Positions 16,635 to 25,000 of a DNA stretch of 64,000 bases are shown here, in pieces. The first letter of the stretch is position 1, and every line of letters starts with the position of its first letter. The notes beneath the pieces are model-generated. The model had not been told where the DNA came from, made no database searches, and was given only the letters and a program-made list of their open reading frames with translations. The translations under genes and the position numbers were made by a program. This DNA is from Solihabitans fulvus (GTDB lineage: Bacteria > Actinomycetota > Actinomycetes > Mycobacteriales > Pseudonocardiaceae), in assembly GCF_008386585.1 (NCBI RefSeq), contig NZ_VUOB01000038.1:1-64000 (forward strand), in the 5' to 3' direction.

Positions 16635-16715
16635 GGGCCGACCGTAGAACCGTTGTGGCTCAACCGAACTGTTGTTCACCCCATCCGGTCACGACAGTCT
16701 GCTGGATTCGCACCG

Positions 16716-17050
16716 GCCGCGGATTCCGTTGGTATGGAGGCGCGATCCGGTGCCTCGGGAAAGATCTGCCTGTCGAAACGTCGTGTGCATCGGCAAGTGG
16801 GCCACGTGGGTCACTTGCAGATGCTCACGGAAGGTCTGGGCTGACGAAGGAAACGAAGTAACGAAGGAATCAGGCCGCTCGTGCCAGAGTGATCACGGCG
16901 CCAGTGCCTCGAGGGTTGTGTTGCCGCGTCGGCCGCCTCGAACGACGTGTCCGCCCGCTGAGACGATTTTCTGGGGACTGATCGGGAACCGGCCGAACCG
17001 CCGCGACATCAGATCGGGCGACCACCAGCGTGGACTGCCCCGGAGCCGTG
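16716..17050. other. Intergenic region, no gene seen
   Basis: About 335 bp between the duplicated genes and the lipoprotein gene. Short frames here lack family resemblance. I see no repeat, RNA gene or clear terminator. It probably holds the divergent promoters. Confidence 0.45.
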
Positions 17051-18085
17051 ATGAGACGCACCCTCGCAACACTGATCGCCCTGTCCGCGCTGCTGGTCGC
17101 CGGGTGCTCCGGCTCAACCACGCCCGGCCACGTCCTCCCCGCCGCGCAGGCAACTCCCCTGCGGGCCGCCCTGGCGCGGATCGCGGCCACCGACGACACC
17201 AGGACCTCGGTGGCCTACGACCACACCTCGACGCTGGTGCGGCTCGCCGGCAAGGACTGGTCGATCGGCGCCGGCGGGTTCGCCTCGCTACGTGGCGCGG
17301 GCGCCGGCGCGATCGCCCAGTACGGGTCGATCCTGCAGGACAAGGCGAACATCCGGCTGTTCGACGCGGACTTCGCGATCTCGGCTGGCAAGCCGCCCAA
17401 GCAGCTTGTGCTGGTGGCCGGCGGACAGAACGACCAGGCCAGGCAGGGCCTCAGCCAGTTGGGCTGGCAGGAGGACAACGGTGTGCTGCGAGCTCCCGGT
17501 CTGGACAAACTGAGCGAGGACCTCGGCGCACTGGAGTTCTCCCTGGCGCAGGCCAGGGTGAGCGGCTCCGACCTCGTGTACGGAGGGATGGGCAGCAAGC
17601 TGGACGACGCCTCGCCGTCCGGGCCGACCCTTGCCGACGATCCCACGATCGGCGGGCTCGCCGACTGCCTCGGCGATGTGGTGGCCGCAGCCATCGATAC
17701 CCCGGTGTTGCACGGCAAGCTGCACCCCACCGCGATCGCGGTCGGCGTGCGCGCCCCGGGGAACAACAGCGACACCCCGCACATCCTGCTCTGCGCGTCC
17801 TGGCCGGACGCCGACGCGGCCAACCAGTACACGACCCTGCTGCGGAAGGCCCTGGACAGCGCGAGTTCGGCGGTCACCAACCAGCCGTGGCGGGACCGGC
17901 TGTCCGGCGTGACCGTGCACGACCCGACCGGCGACCGCCACATCGTGGGCTGGGATGCCGATACCCCGAACGGCCGGGCGACCACCGTGCTACAGATGAT
18001 GATGAACCTGGACCTGCCTGCGTTTCCGTGCGAGGGCAAGGCGATGCCACCGGCGGTGCGCGCCAAGCTCTCGGACTACTGCTGA
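17051..18085 (+). CDS. Putative lipoprotein, unknown function
   Basis: A 344-residue exported lipoprotein. The N-terminus MRRTLATLIALSALLVAGC is a signal peptide with lipobox LVAGC, so the mature protein starts at Cys19 and is anchored to the outer face of the membrane. The rest has a beta-alpha mixture (IGAGGFASLRGAGAGAIAQYGSI, LLCASWPDADAANQYTTLLRKAL) and no catalytic motif I recognise. ATG 17051 directly follows GTG 17048; the lipobox position fits the ATG start. It stands alone with no operon partner. Confidence 0.75.
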   Translation: MRRTLATLIALSALLVAGCSGSTTPGHVLPAAQATPLRAALARIAATDDTRTSVAYDHTSTLVRLAGKDWSIGAGGFASLRGAGAGAIAQYGSILQDKANIRLFDADFAISAGKPPKQLVLVAGGQNDQARQGLSQLGWQEDNGVLRAPGLDKLSEDLGALEFSLAQARVSGSDLVYGGMGSKLDDASPSGPTLADDPTIGGLADCLGDVVAAAIDTPVLHGKLHPTAIAVGVRAPGNNSDTPHILLCASWPDADAANQYTTLLRKALDSASSAVTNQPWRDRLSGVTVHDPTGDRHIVGWDADTPNGRATTVLQMMMNLDLPAFPCEGKAMPPAVRAKLSDYC

Positions 18086-18400
18086 CAGCCTTGGCGCGTT
18101 GCCATGAGGTGAGACACCAGCCGCCCAGCGGTTCGTGACCGAGGGGCCGTCTGCGCGAGCGTCACTCGATTGACCGAAGCAAAGCGTCGTAGGCGGTGCG
18201 GGAGAAGGACAACATCGGGCCGTCGACATTCTTCGAGCGATCGGTCGATGGACCAGTCACGCTCGGACGGAATCCTTCGCCGCGTTGACCTTCCGACCGC
18301 CGTCGTGCGAGCCTGGGGCGGACAACATCAAACAAGGTCGTCAGCGCCAGGTTGGTCGGTGGAGCGCGCTGACGTACTGGCATGTCTCGAAAGGAACCTG
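18086..18400. other. Intergenic region, no gene seen
   Basis: About 315 bp upstream of the ATC-hydrolase-like gene. A reading frame runs through it into that gene from 18170, but its sequence looks non-coding and the ribosome site AAAGGA is only at about 18390. No hairpin or repeat is evident. Confidence 0.45.
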
Positions 18401-19075
18401 ATGACCACCGACCCCTACGGCCTCGCCGAGGGCGAGTACGTTCCCGATCCCGACCGCGACACCGCCGCGATCGTCGACGGCTTCTTCGAACACATCGCCG
18501 GCACACTGCGCGAACACGCGCTGCCGAACCACCTCGTCGCCGAGATGCGCGCACGGCTCGCGAACCTGGAAGCCGCAAACGCGCACCTGATCGTCGACGA
18601 GCCCGCGCACCACAACCTCCGGATGACCCTCGCGCTGGTCGCCGCCTACGAGTTGTTGCTGCCGCACCTCGACCGCGCGGCGGTCCTCGACGCGGTGCGC
18701 AGCGGTTTCGTGGAGTCGCTCGGCGACACCGTGTACGAGGCCACCCGGCTGATGCTGGACTCCGCCCCGGACCCGTTCGCGGCCATGGTGGCGATCTCGA
18801 AGTCCCGCGAGGAGCACGCGTTCGGCGCGGGTTTCACCTTCCATCGTCCGGTCGACGACGATCGACGTTACGACGTGGACGTGCATCGCTGCTTCTACCA
18901 CGACGTGCTCGTGGCGAACTCCGCCGCCGAGTTGACGCCGGCGATGTGCGCCTTTGACGGCAACTGGATCGAGGCGATCGACCCGGACCGGCACGGGTTC
19001 CGGTTCGACCGCGTCACCACGATCGGACTGGGCGGCACGCACTGCCCGTTCCACTTCCGCCGCACCGGGAACTAG
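18401..19075 (+). CDS. ATC hydrolase-like protein (PF14196 type)
   Basis: A 224-residue soluble protein resembling the L-2-amino-thiazoline-4-carboxylate hydrolase family. The N-terminal half is helical (DGFFEHIAGTLREHALPNHLV, LALVAAYELLLPHLD). The C-terminal half contains CFYHDVLVANSAAELTPAMCAFDGNW and ends with TTIGLGGTHCPFHFRR, typical of that family's closing motif with a conserved Cys. Members are diverse and their substrates mostly unknown, so the name should not be read as a function. AAAGGA precedes ATG 18401. Confidence 0.6.
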   Translation: MTTDPYGLAEGEYVPDPDRDTAAIVDGFFEHIAGTLREHALPNHLVAEMRARLANLEAANAHLIVDEPAHHNLRMTLALVAAYELLLPHLDRAAVLDAVRSGFVESLGDTVYEATRLMLDSAPDPFAAMVAISKSREEHAFGAGFTFHRPVDDDRRYDVDVHRCFYHDVLVANSAAELTPAMCAFDGNWIEAIDPDRHGFRFDRVTTIGLGGTHCPFHFRRTGN

Positions 19076-19196
19076 CCACGTGATCGACTGCTGAGTCGTG
19101 CTGGCGGCGGCGTCGGGGCGGCTCCGCTCCGACGCCGCGTCGCACGGTGCCTGCTGGCGCGGGAACGCCTTGCCACCGCAGGCAAATCCGATCCGG

Positions 19197-19796
19197 CTAG
19201 GCGCGGGGCAGCCGCTGGAGGGCGATCTTCGCCAGCGACTCCGCGGCCGGGCACACGTCAGCCGGCCGGCCCTTGATCTTCAGGCTCAGCACGAGAATCG
19301 GATCGTCGGGCTTCGAGCTGTCGCCGTTCTCGCTGATGGGCTTGCGGATGGCGACTCTAAGCATGCACAGCCCTTCCACAGAGTGGCGCAGTGCCGAGTG
19401 GCCATCGACCATCCCCCGTTCGGTCCCCGACCACGCGACGGTGTTCTCAACGGACGCGAGCAGCAGGCTGTCCGGCGTGCCCTCCGCGTCGACACCAGGT
19501 CCGATACTCCAGCCGCACTTCCCTTCCTTTCCGGGGACGCTGGTGGCCGGCCCGGCGTCGGCGGCCTTGGCGACCTCCTCTGGCGTGAGGAGCCCGCACA
19601 GATCGCCGGGGGCGGCACGCCTCGGCGTCGCCGCGACGACGTCGCTCGGCAGGGCGAACGCCGTCATGGAGACCCACGTCGACGACGGCGAGGCCGACGT
19701 GCCGGCCTGGGGAGTTGAACTCGAACAACCGGCAAGGATCGACAGGGCCGTCACGACGATGGTCAGCGGCGCGAGCAGGCTACGGCAGCGGGTCAC
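19197..19796 (-). CDS. DUF3558-type lipoprotein
   Basis: Secreted lipoprotein of about 199 residues. GTG 19796 gives MTRCRSLLAPLTIVVTALSILAGC, a signal peptide with lipobox ILAGC; the frame is open to ATG 19826. The mature part has DLCGLLTPEEVAKAAD, then KCGWSIGP, and a late C in ADVCPAAESLAKIALQRLP. This is the Cys pattern of DUF3558 proteins, which are numerous in Pseudonocardiaceae and mycobacteria and have no known biochemical role. It stands alone, facing away from the tRNA gene region. Confidence 0.8.
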   Translation of the reverse strand: MTRCRSLLAPLTIVVTALSILAGCSSSTPQAGTSASPSSTWVSMTAFALPSDVVAATPRRAAPGDLCGLLTPEEVAKAADAGPATSVPGKEGKCGWSIGPGVDAEGTPDSLLLASVENTVAWSGTERGMVDGHSALRHSVEGLCMLRVAIRKPISENGDSSKPDDPILVLSLKIKGRPADVCPAAESLAKIALQRLPRA

Positions 19797-19918
19797 AGGA
19801 CCGGACGTTAGCGACGAGTCGATCACTCGACGACACGAACGGGCGGAGATCGTGCGTTCGCCGGATCCGCATTCCGACAGTCAGCCCAGCAGCCCCTGCG
19901 GGCACTCGATTGCGGATG

Positions 19919-20065
19919 TCAGGTGGGGCCGGCGACGAGGGTGCGGGCGAGGAGGTCGTGCCGCCGCTTGGATGCGGGGTCGATGCCGGCGTACACGCGG
20001 ACTCGGAGCGCCCCGCTGGGCAGCTCGTCGATTGTTCCGCGCTCTCGCGTGAGCTTGCCTGGAGA
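19919..20065 (-). pseudogene. Tyrosine-integrase N-terminal remnant
   Basis: The minus-strand text RERGTIDELPSGALRVRVYA then GIDPASKRRHDLLARTLVAGP resembles the N-terminal arm-binding part of actinobacterial tyrosine integrases, which commonly read ...LPSGSLRVRVYAGIDPVTKKRHYL...GP. It stops after about 48 residues, has no start codon, and no catalytic domain follows. It lies directly downstream of tRNA-Arg on the same strand, the usual position of an element integrated at a tRNA 3' end. I read it as the scar of a lost integrative element. Confidence 0.55.
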
Positions 20066-20079
20066 TCTGGCCGTCGACC

Positions 20080-20129
20080 AAAAAATAAAGGGCCTTGCGT
20101 CACGACTGGTGTCATGAAACAAGGCCCTT
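20080..20129 (-). terminator. Intrinsic terminator of tRNA-Arg
   Basis: On the minus strand AAGGGCCTTG (20129-20120) pairs perfectly with CAAGGCCCTT (20097-20088), 10 bp. It is followed by TTATTTTTTGG, a true T tract. It lies 26 bp after the tRNA 3' end. A second small hairpin (AGAGG/CCTCT, 20132-20146) lies between. Confidence 0.85.
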
Positions 20130-20154
20130 GCAGAGGAGAAGCCTCTGATTTGTG

Positions 20155-20226
20155 TGCCCCCGGCAGGATTCGAACCTGCGCTCCCGCCTCCGGAGGGCGG
20201 TGCTCTATCCCCTGAGCTACGGGGGC
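20155..20226 (-). tRNA. tRNA-Arg, anticodon CCG
   Basis: On the minus strand a full cloverleaf can be folded. The acceptor stem is GCCCCCG/CGGGGGC with discriminator A. The D arm is GCTCAGGGGATAGAGC. The anticodon stem CCGCC/GGCGG holds the loop CTCCGGA (anticodon CCG), and the T arm GCAGG/CCTGC has loop TTCGAAT. CCA is not encoded. It decodes the common Arg codon CGG. An intrinsic terminator follows. Confidence 0.97.
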
Positions 20227-20297
20227 CCATCGCTTGCGCGACGGATGAAGCTTAGCGCATTCCCAGGAGTGCTCCGCACCGCCTACCGTCATGGGGC

Positions 20298-21983
20298 ATG
20301 AAACCGGCACGAACGAGTTCCGTTGAGTCTGGTGGTGTGCGGCTCGCGGTGTACGAGGAGGGGGACTCCTCGGCGCCTACTGTGCTGCTCGTCCACGGGT
20401 ACCCCGACAACTCCTCGGTCTGGCGCGACGTGGCCGCCGAGCTGCGAAATCGCTTCCATGTGGTGCGCTACGACGTGCGCGGCACCGGGGAGTCCGGGCA
20501 GCCCGACGGGCGGGAGGGGTACCGGCTCGACCAGCTTGCCGCCGACCTTGCCGCGGTGGCCAGGGCGGTCTCGCCGGACGCTCCGGTCCACCTGGTCGGG
20601 CACGACTGGGGCTCGGTGCAGACCTGGCACGCTGTGACGGATCCCACATACGCCTCGCTGTTCGCGTCGTTCACCTCGATCTCCGGGTCCTGTCTCGACC
20701 ACGTGGGCTCCTGGATGCGGGGACGGCGGCTCCGACCACAGGTGCTGCGGCAGCTCGCGCACTCCTGGTACATCGGGGCCTTTCACCTGCCGGTGCTGCC
20801 CGAGCTGGTCTGGCGCGCGCGGCCGTTGCTGGCCCGGTTTCACGCCAACTACCGCGACGCCCGCAACGGGCTCGAGCTCTATCGCGCGAACATGCTGACC
20901 GCGACCGGACACCCGGGGGAGCGGCGGGCATCCCTGCCGGTGCAGCAGCTCGCGCTCACCGGGGATCCGTTCGTCACCGGCACGCACCTGACGATGGCCG
21001 ACCGGTGGTGCGACCGGCTCTGGCGGCGTGAGCTGCACACCGGGCACTGGGCGCCGCGCAGCCATCCCGGGGCGGTGGCCCGGCTGGTGACCGAGTTCGT
21101 GGACCATCTCGCCGGTGCACCCGCCTCGCGCGGGCTGGCCAGGGCGCGGGTCGGTGCGCCGCAACACCCGTTCGAGCGGCAGCTCGTGCTGGTCACCGGC
21201 GCCGCCAGCGGCATCGGGCGCGCTACGGCGCTGGCCTTCGCATCCGAGGGGGCGGACGTGCTCGCGGTCGACCTGGATCTGGCCGGGGCCCGGCGCACGG
21301 CCGAGGAGGCCGCCAGCAGGGGCGGCACGGCGGCGGCCTACGCGCTCGACGTCGCCGACGGCCCGGCGACCGAGGAGCTGGCGGCCAGGGTCCTCGTCGA
21401 GCACGGGACCCCCGACATCGTGATGGCCAACGCCGGGATCGCGGTGACCGGGCCGTTCCTGGCCACCTCGGAGGAGGACTGGCGGCGCGTGGTCGACGTG
21501 AACCTGTGGGGCGTGGTGCACACGCTGCGCGCGTTCGCGCCGCACCTGGTCGATCGCGCGGAGGGCGGTCACCTTGTCGTCACCGCCTCGATGGCCGGGT
21601 ACTTCCCGATGCCGTCGCTGCCCGCCTACGCCACCACCAAGGCCGCGGTGCTGATGCTCGCGCAGTGCCTTTCGGCGGAGTTGGCCGGCGCCGGTGTCGG
21701 GGTGAGCGCGATCTGTCCCGGCGTGGTGCACACCAACATCACGCGGACGGCTCGGTTCGCCGGCTCGACGCCGGAACAGGAGCGGGCGGGGCGGGAGGCG
21801 ACCACGACGCTGTACCGGCGGCGCGGCTACGGGCCGGAGCGGGTGGCCAGGGCCGTGCTGCGAGCGGTCGCGGACAAGCGGTTGGTCGTGCCGGTCACCC
21901 CGGAGTCCCGACTCGCCTCGATCGGCAACCGCGTCTCGCCTCGGCTGGTTCGGCTCGCGGCGCGGGCGGCGGGGCGCTGGTGA
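20298..21983 (+). CDS. Alpha/beta hydrolase-SDR fusion, EphD-like
   Basis: A 561-residue two-domain enzyme. Residues 1-275 are an alpha/beta hydrolase of epoxide-hydrolase type (HGYPDN oxyanion region, nucleophile in VGHDWGS, late His in HTGHW). Residues 290-561 are a short-chain dehydrogenase with VTGAASGIGRATALA (cofactor loop), NAG (MANAGIAV) and catalytic YATTK. The same architecture is found in M. tuberculosis EphD (Rv2214c), linked to mycolic acid metabolism. In a non-mycolate Pseudonocardiales strain the substrate would differ, so I give no symbol. It is convergent with the mannosidase gene, with a strong hairpin between. Confidence 0.85.
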   Translation: MKPARTSSVESGGVRLAVYEEGDSSAPTVLLVHGYPDNSSVWRDVAAELRNRFHVVRYDVRGTGESGQPDGREGYRLDQLAADLAAVARAVSPDAPVHLVGHDWGSVQTWHAVTDPTYASLFASFTSISGSCLDHVGSWMRGRRLRPQVLRQLAHSWYIGAFHLPVLPELVWRARPLLARFHANYRDARNGLELYRANMLTATGHPGERRASLPVQQLALTGDPFVTGTHLTMADRWCDRLWRRELHTGHWAPRSHPGAVARLVTEFVDHLAGAPASRGLARARVGAPQHPFERQLVLVTGAASGIGRATALAFASEGADVLAVDLDLAGARRTAEEAASRGGTAAAYALDVADGPATEELAARVLVEHGTPDIVMANAGIAVTGPFLATSEEDWRRVVDVNLWGVVHTLRAFAPHLVDRAEGGHLVVTASMAGYFPMPSLPAYATTKAAVLMLAQCLSAELAGAGVGVSAICPGVVHTNITRTARFAGSTPEQERAGREATTTLYRRRGYGPERVARAVLRAVADKRLVVPVTPESRLASIGNRVSPRLVRLAARAAGRW

Positions 21984-21987
21984 GACG

Positions 21988-22025
21988 GCCGCGGGCCGCA
22001 CCCCGGATGGGATGCGGCCCGCGGC
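21988..22025. terminator. Bidirectional terminator hairpin
   Basis: GCCGCGGGCCGCA (21988-22000) pairs perfectly with TGCGGCCCGCGGC (22013-22025). It lies between two convergent genes, 4 bp after one stop and 17 bp after the other, so it can serve both strands. Confidence 0.8.
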
Positions 22026-22042
22026 TGTGCTGGGTCAGTGCG

Positions 22043-25000
22043 TCAGAGTCCTTGGCACTGGCCCGTTGCCGGGCCCCGCACGGTGTTCGGCAGGCCGTTG
22101 TTCACCGGCTGCTGCGCGTTGCCCGTGCAGGCGAGCGGACCGTCGATGGCGCTGGCGGCCACGATGCTCGCGGCGGGCACGGCGTTGTTCACCAGGCTCA
22201 CCGGCCCGCTGATCCGCGCGTTCTCGATGCTCACCTCGCCGGTCGCCCCGGTGACGGTCACCGGGCCGTCTACCTTGGTGCCGAGCAGCACCACCGTGCC
22301 GGCCCCGGTGGCCGACACCGGACCGTGCACGGACCCGCCGACGGCGTAGAGCGACGCGCCGGCGTCGACCACGATCGGCCCGTTGACGGTCGCGTTGTCC
22401 AGGCACACCACGCCGCTGGACACGCGCAGCGGACCGTTGTGCTGGCCCGTGATCGTGCTGGTGCAGCTTGGGTTGGGTTTGGCTAGCAGCTCCAGTTCGG
22501 CGAGGGACGTCGTTGCCTCACCGGTGTTCGCGGTGACCTCGAGGCGGTAGTAGGCGTACCGGCCCGGCTTGTCGACCTTGAACGCCCTGGTCTGCTGCCG
22601 TGACGCGAACACCTCGCCCGACCGCTGGTCGATCACCGACCAGGTCTTGCCGTCGTAGGAACCCTTGAGCGCCCAGGACTTCGGGTCGCCTGCGCCCTTG
22701 CCCGAGGTCAGCGTGTAGAAGCCGACCTTCTCCTTGGCGCCACTCGGCTGGTACTGCACCCACGGCGTCGCGCCGGCGAAGTCGACCTGCGTCTGCGAGC
22801 TGTTGTCGAACAGCGCGGTCACGTCGGTCGGACCGGTCGCGGTGCCCTTGCCGGCCCCGGTGATGTCCCGCTGCGGCTGCGCGATCCCGGTGCCCTGGGT
22901 GATCGACGGCGGCGCGTCGTCCGCCGCGGTGCCCCACCTCGACGGGTTGGGGCCCATGTCGAAGTCCAGCACGCCGCCCTTGGCCAGCACGTCGTGCGGC
23001 AGGTAGGTCTTGTCGTAGGTCTGCCCGTTGACCTTCAGCCCCTGCACATACACGTTGCGCTGGTTGTTCTTCGGGGCATTGATCACCAGGTCCTTGCCGT
23101 TCTCCAGGTGCACGGTGGCCTTGGTGAACAGCGGCGAGCCGACGGCGTAGTTCCCGCTACCCATCTGCAACGGGTAGAAGCCGAGCGAGCTGAAGATCTG
23201 CCACGCGGACATCTCGCCGTTGTCCTCGTCGCCCGGGTAGCCCTGGCCGATCTCGCTGCCGAGGTAGAGGCGGGATAGGGCCTCGCGGACCTTCTCCTGC
23301 GTCTTCCACGGCTGGCCCGCGTAGTCGTACATGTACGCGATGTGGTGCGAGGGCTGGTTGCTGTGCCCGTACTGGCCCATCCGGACGTCGCGGGCCTCGA
23401 TCATCTCGTGGATCGTGGTGCCGTAGGAGCCCGGGTACAGCGCGGTTTCCTGGGTACCGAAGAACTCGTCGAGCTTCTTGCCGAGCTTGTCCTTGCCGCC
23501 GTAGAGGTTCGCCAGCCCCTGGCCGTCCTGGGGCACGGAGAACGCCATGTTCCACGCGTCGGTCTCGGTGTAGTCGTTGCCCCACACCCTCGGGTCGAAC
23601 TGCTGCGGGCTCTGTCGCCACGCGCCGTCGGGTGTCCTGCCCTGGAAGAAGCCCACGTTCTTGTCGAACATGTTTACGTAGTTCTGCGCCCGGTTGAGGA
23701 AGTACTCGGCGTTGTCCTGATACTCCTTGCGGCGCGGGTCGCCCGGCTTGCTCCGCTCGTACAACGCCTTCGCCAGGTTCGCGATGCCGAAGTCGTTGAC
23801 GTAGCCCTCCATCGCCCACGACATGCCCTCGCCGGTCGCGGTCGAGGTGTAGCCGAGGAACAGTGAGGTGTCCAGGCCCTTGCGGCCCACGCTCTGGTTC
23901 GGCGGGGTGACCGTGGCGTTCTTGATGGCCGCGTCGTAGGCGGCCTGCACGTCGAAGTTGCCGACGCCCTTGACGTAGGCGTCCGCGAAGGCGACGTCCG
24001 AGCTGGTGCCGGTCATCAGGTTCGCGTAGCCGGGCGAGGACCAGCGCGACACCCAGCCGCCGTCCTTGTACTGCTGCACGAACCCGTCGATCATCTCGCC
24101 GGCCTTGCTCGGGGTGAGCAGCGAGTAGGCCGGCCAGGTGGTGCGGTAGGTGTCCCAGAAACCGTTGTTGACGTACACCTTTCCGTCGACGATCTTCGCG
24201 CCGGTCTGCGTCGGGGTGTTCGCCCCGGTCGGCGCGGACACCGGGCTGGCGTAGCGGTAGGTCGGAGCGGCGGCGGTGCCGGTGTTCTCGAAGCCCGAGT
24301 TGGGGTACAGGAACAGCCGGTAGAGGTTGGAGTACAGGGTGACCAGCTGGTCCTCGCTGGCGCCCTGCACCTCGATCACCCGCAGGGCCGCGTCCCAGGC
24401 CTGCTGGGCGCGGGCGCGGACCGAGTCGAACGTGTCGGTCGGCGCGATCTCCTGCGCCAGGTTCTTCTTCGCCTGCTCGACGCCGATCAGCGAGGTGGCG
24501 ATCCGCATCGTGACGACCTTGTTGGCCGAGGTGTCGAACTGGAAGTACCCGGTGACGTTGTCGCGGCCTCCGCCGGTCAGCGTGCCGGCCGCCTTGACCG
24601 GGCTGTCGACGGTGGCGTAGACGAACAGCCTGGTTGAGCCGTTGACCGGCTGGCCCTTGTCGAGCGTATCGAAGTAGCCGGTGGCGACGCCGGTGGCCGG
24701 GTCGAGGGTGAGCCCGCCGTTGTTGTTGACGTTGTCGAACACGAGGCTCGAGCTGTCGCCGGTGAAGGTGAACCGGAACACCGCCGCGTGGTCGGTCGGG
24801 GTGATCTCGGTGCGCATGCCGTTCTCGAACCGCACGCCGTAGTAGTCGGGTTGCGCGGTCTCGTTGTCGTGCCGGAACGGCAGCGCCCGCGCGCCCCGGT
24901 CGGTGGTGGGCGTGCCGCCGGTCGGCATCACCTGGAAGGTCTGCCTGTCGTTCATCCACGGGCTGGGTTCGTGGCTGGCGGTGAACGACTGGAGCGTCGG

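Larger units (their letters stand above)
16096..16715. repeat. Tandem duplication carrying two KOW-like genes
   Basis: Two diverged copies of about 255 bp (about 16096-16351 and 16449-16715) share the coding part and also the upstream stretch, including CCGTTGTGGCTCAA and CACCCCATCCGGTCA. Promoters were therefore duplicated with the genes. Divergence at many third positions shows the event is not recent. Confidence 0.7.
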
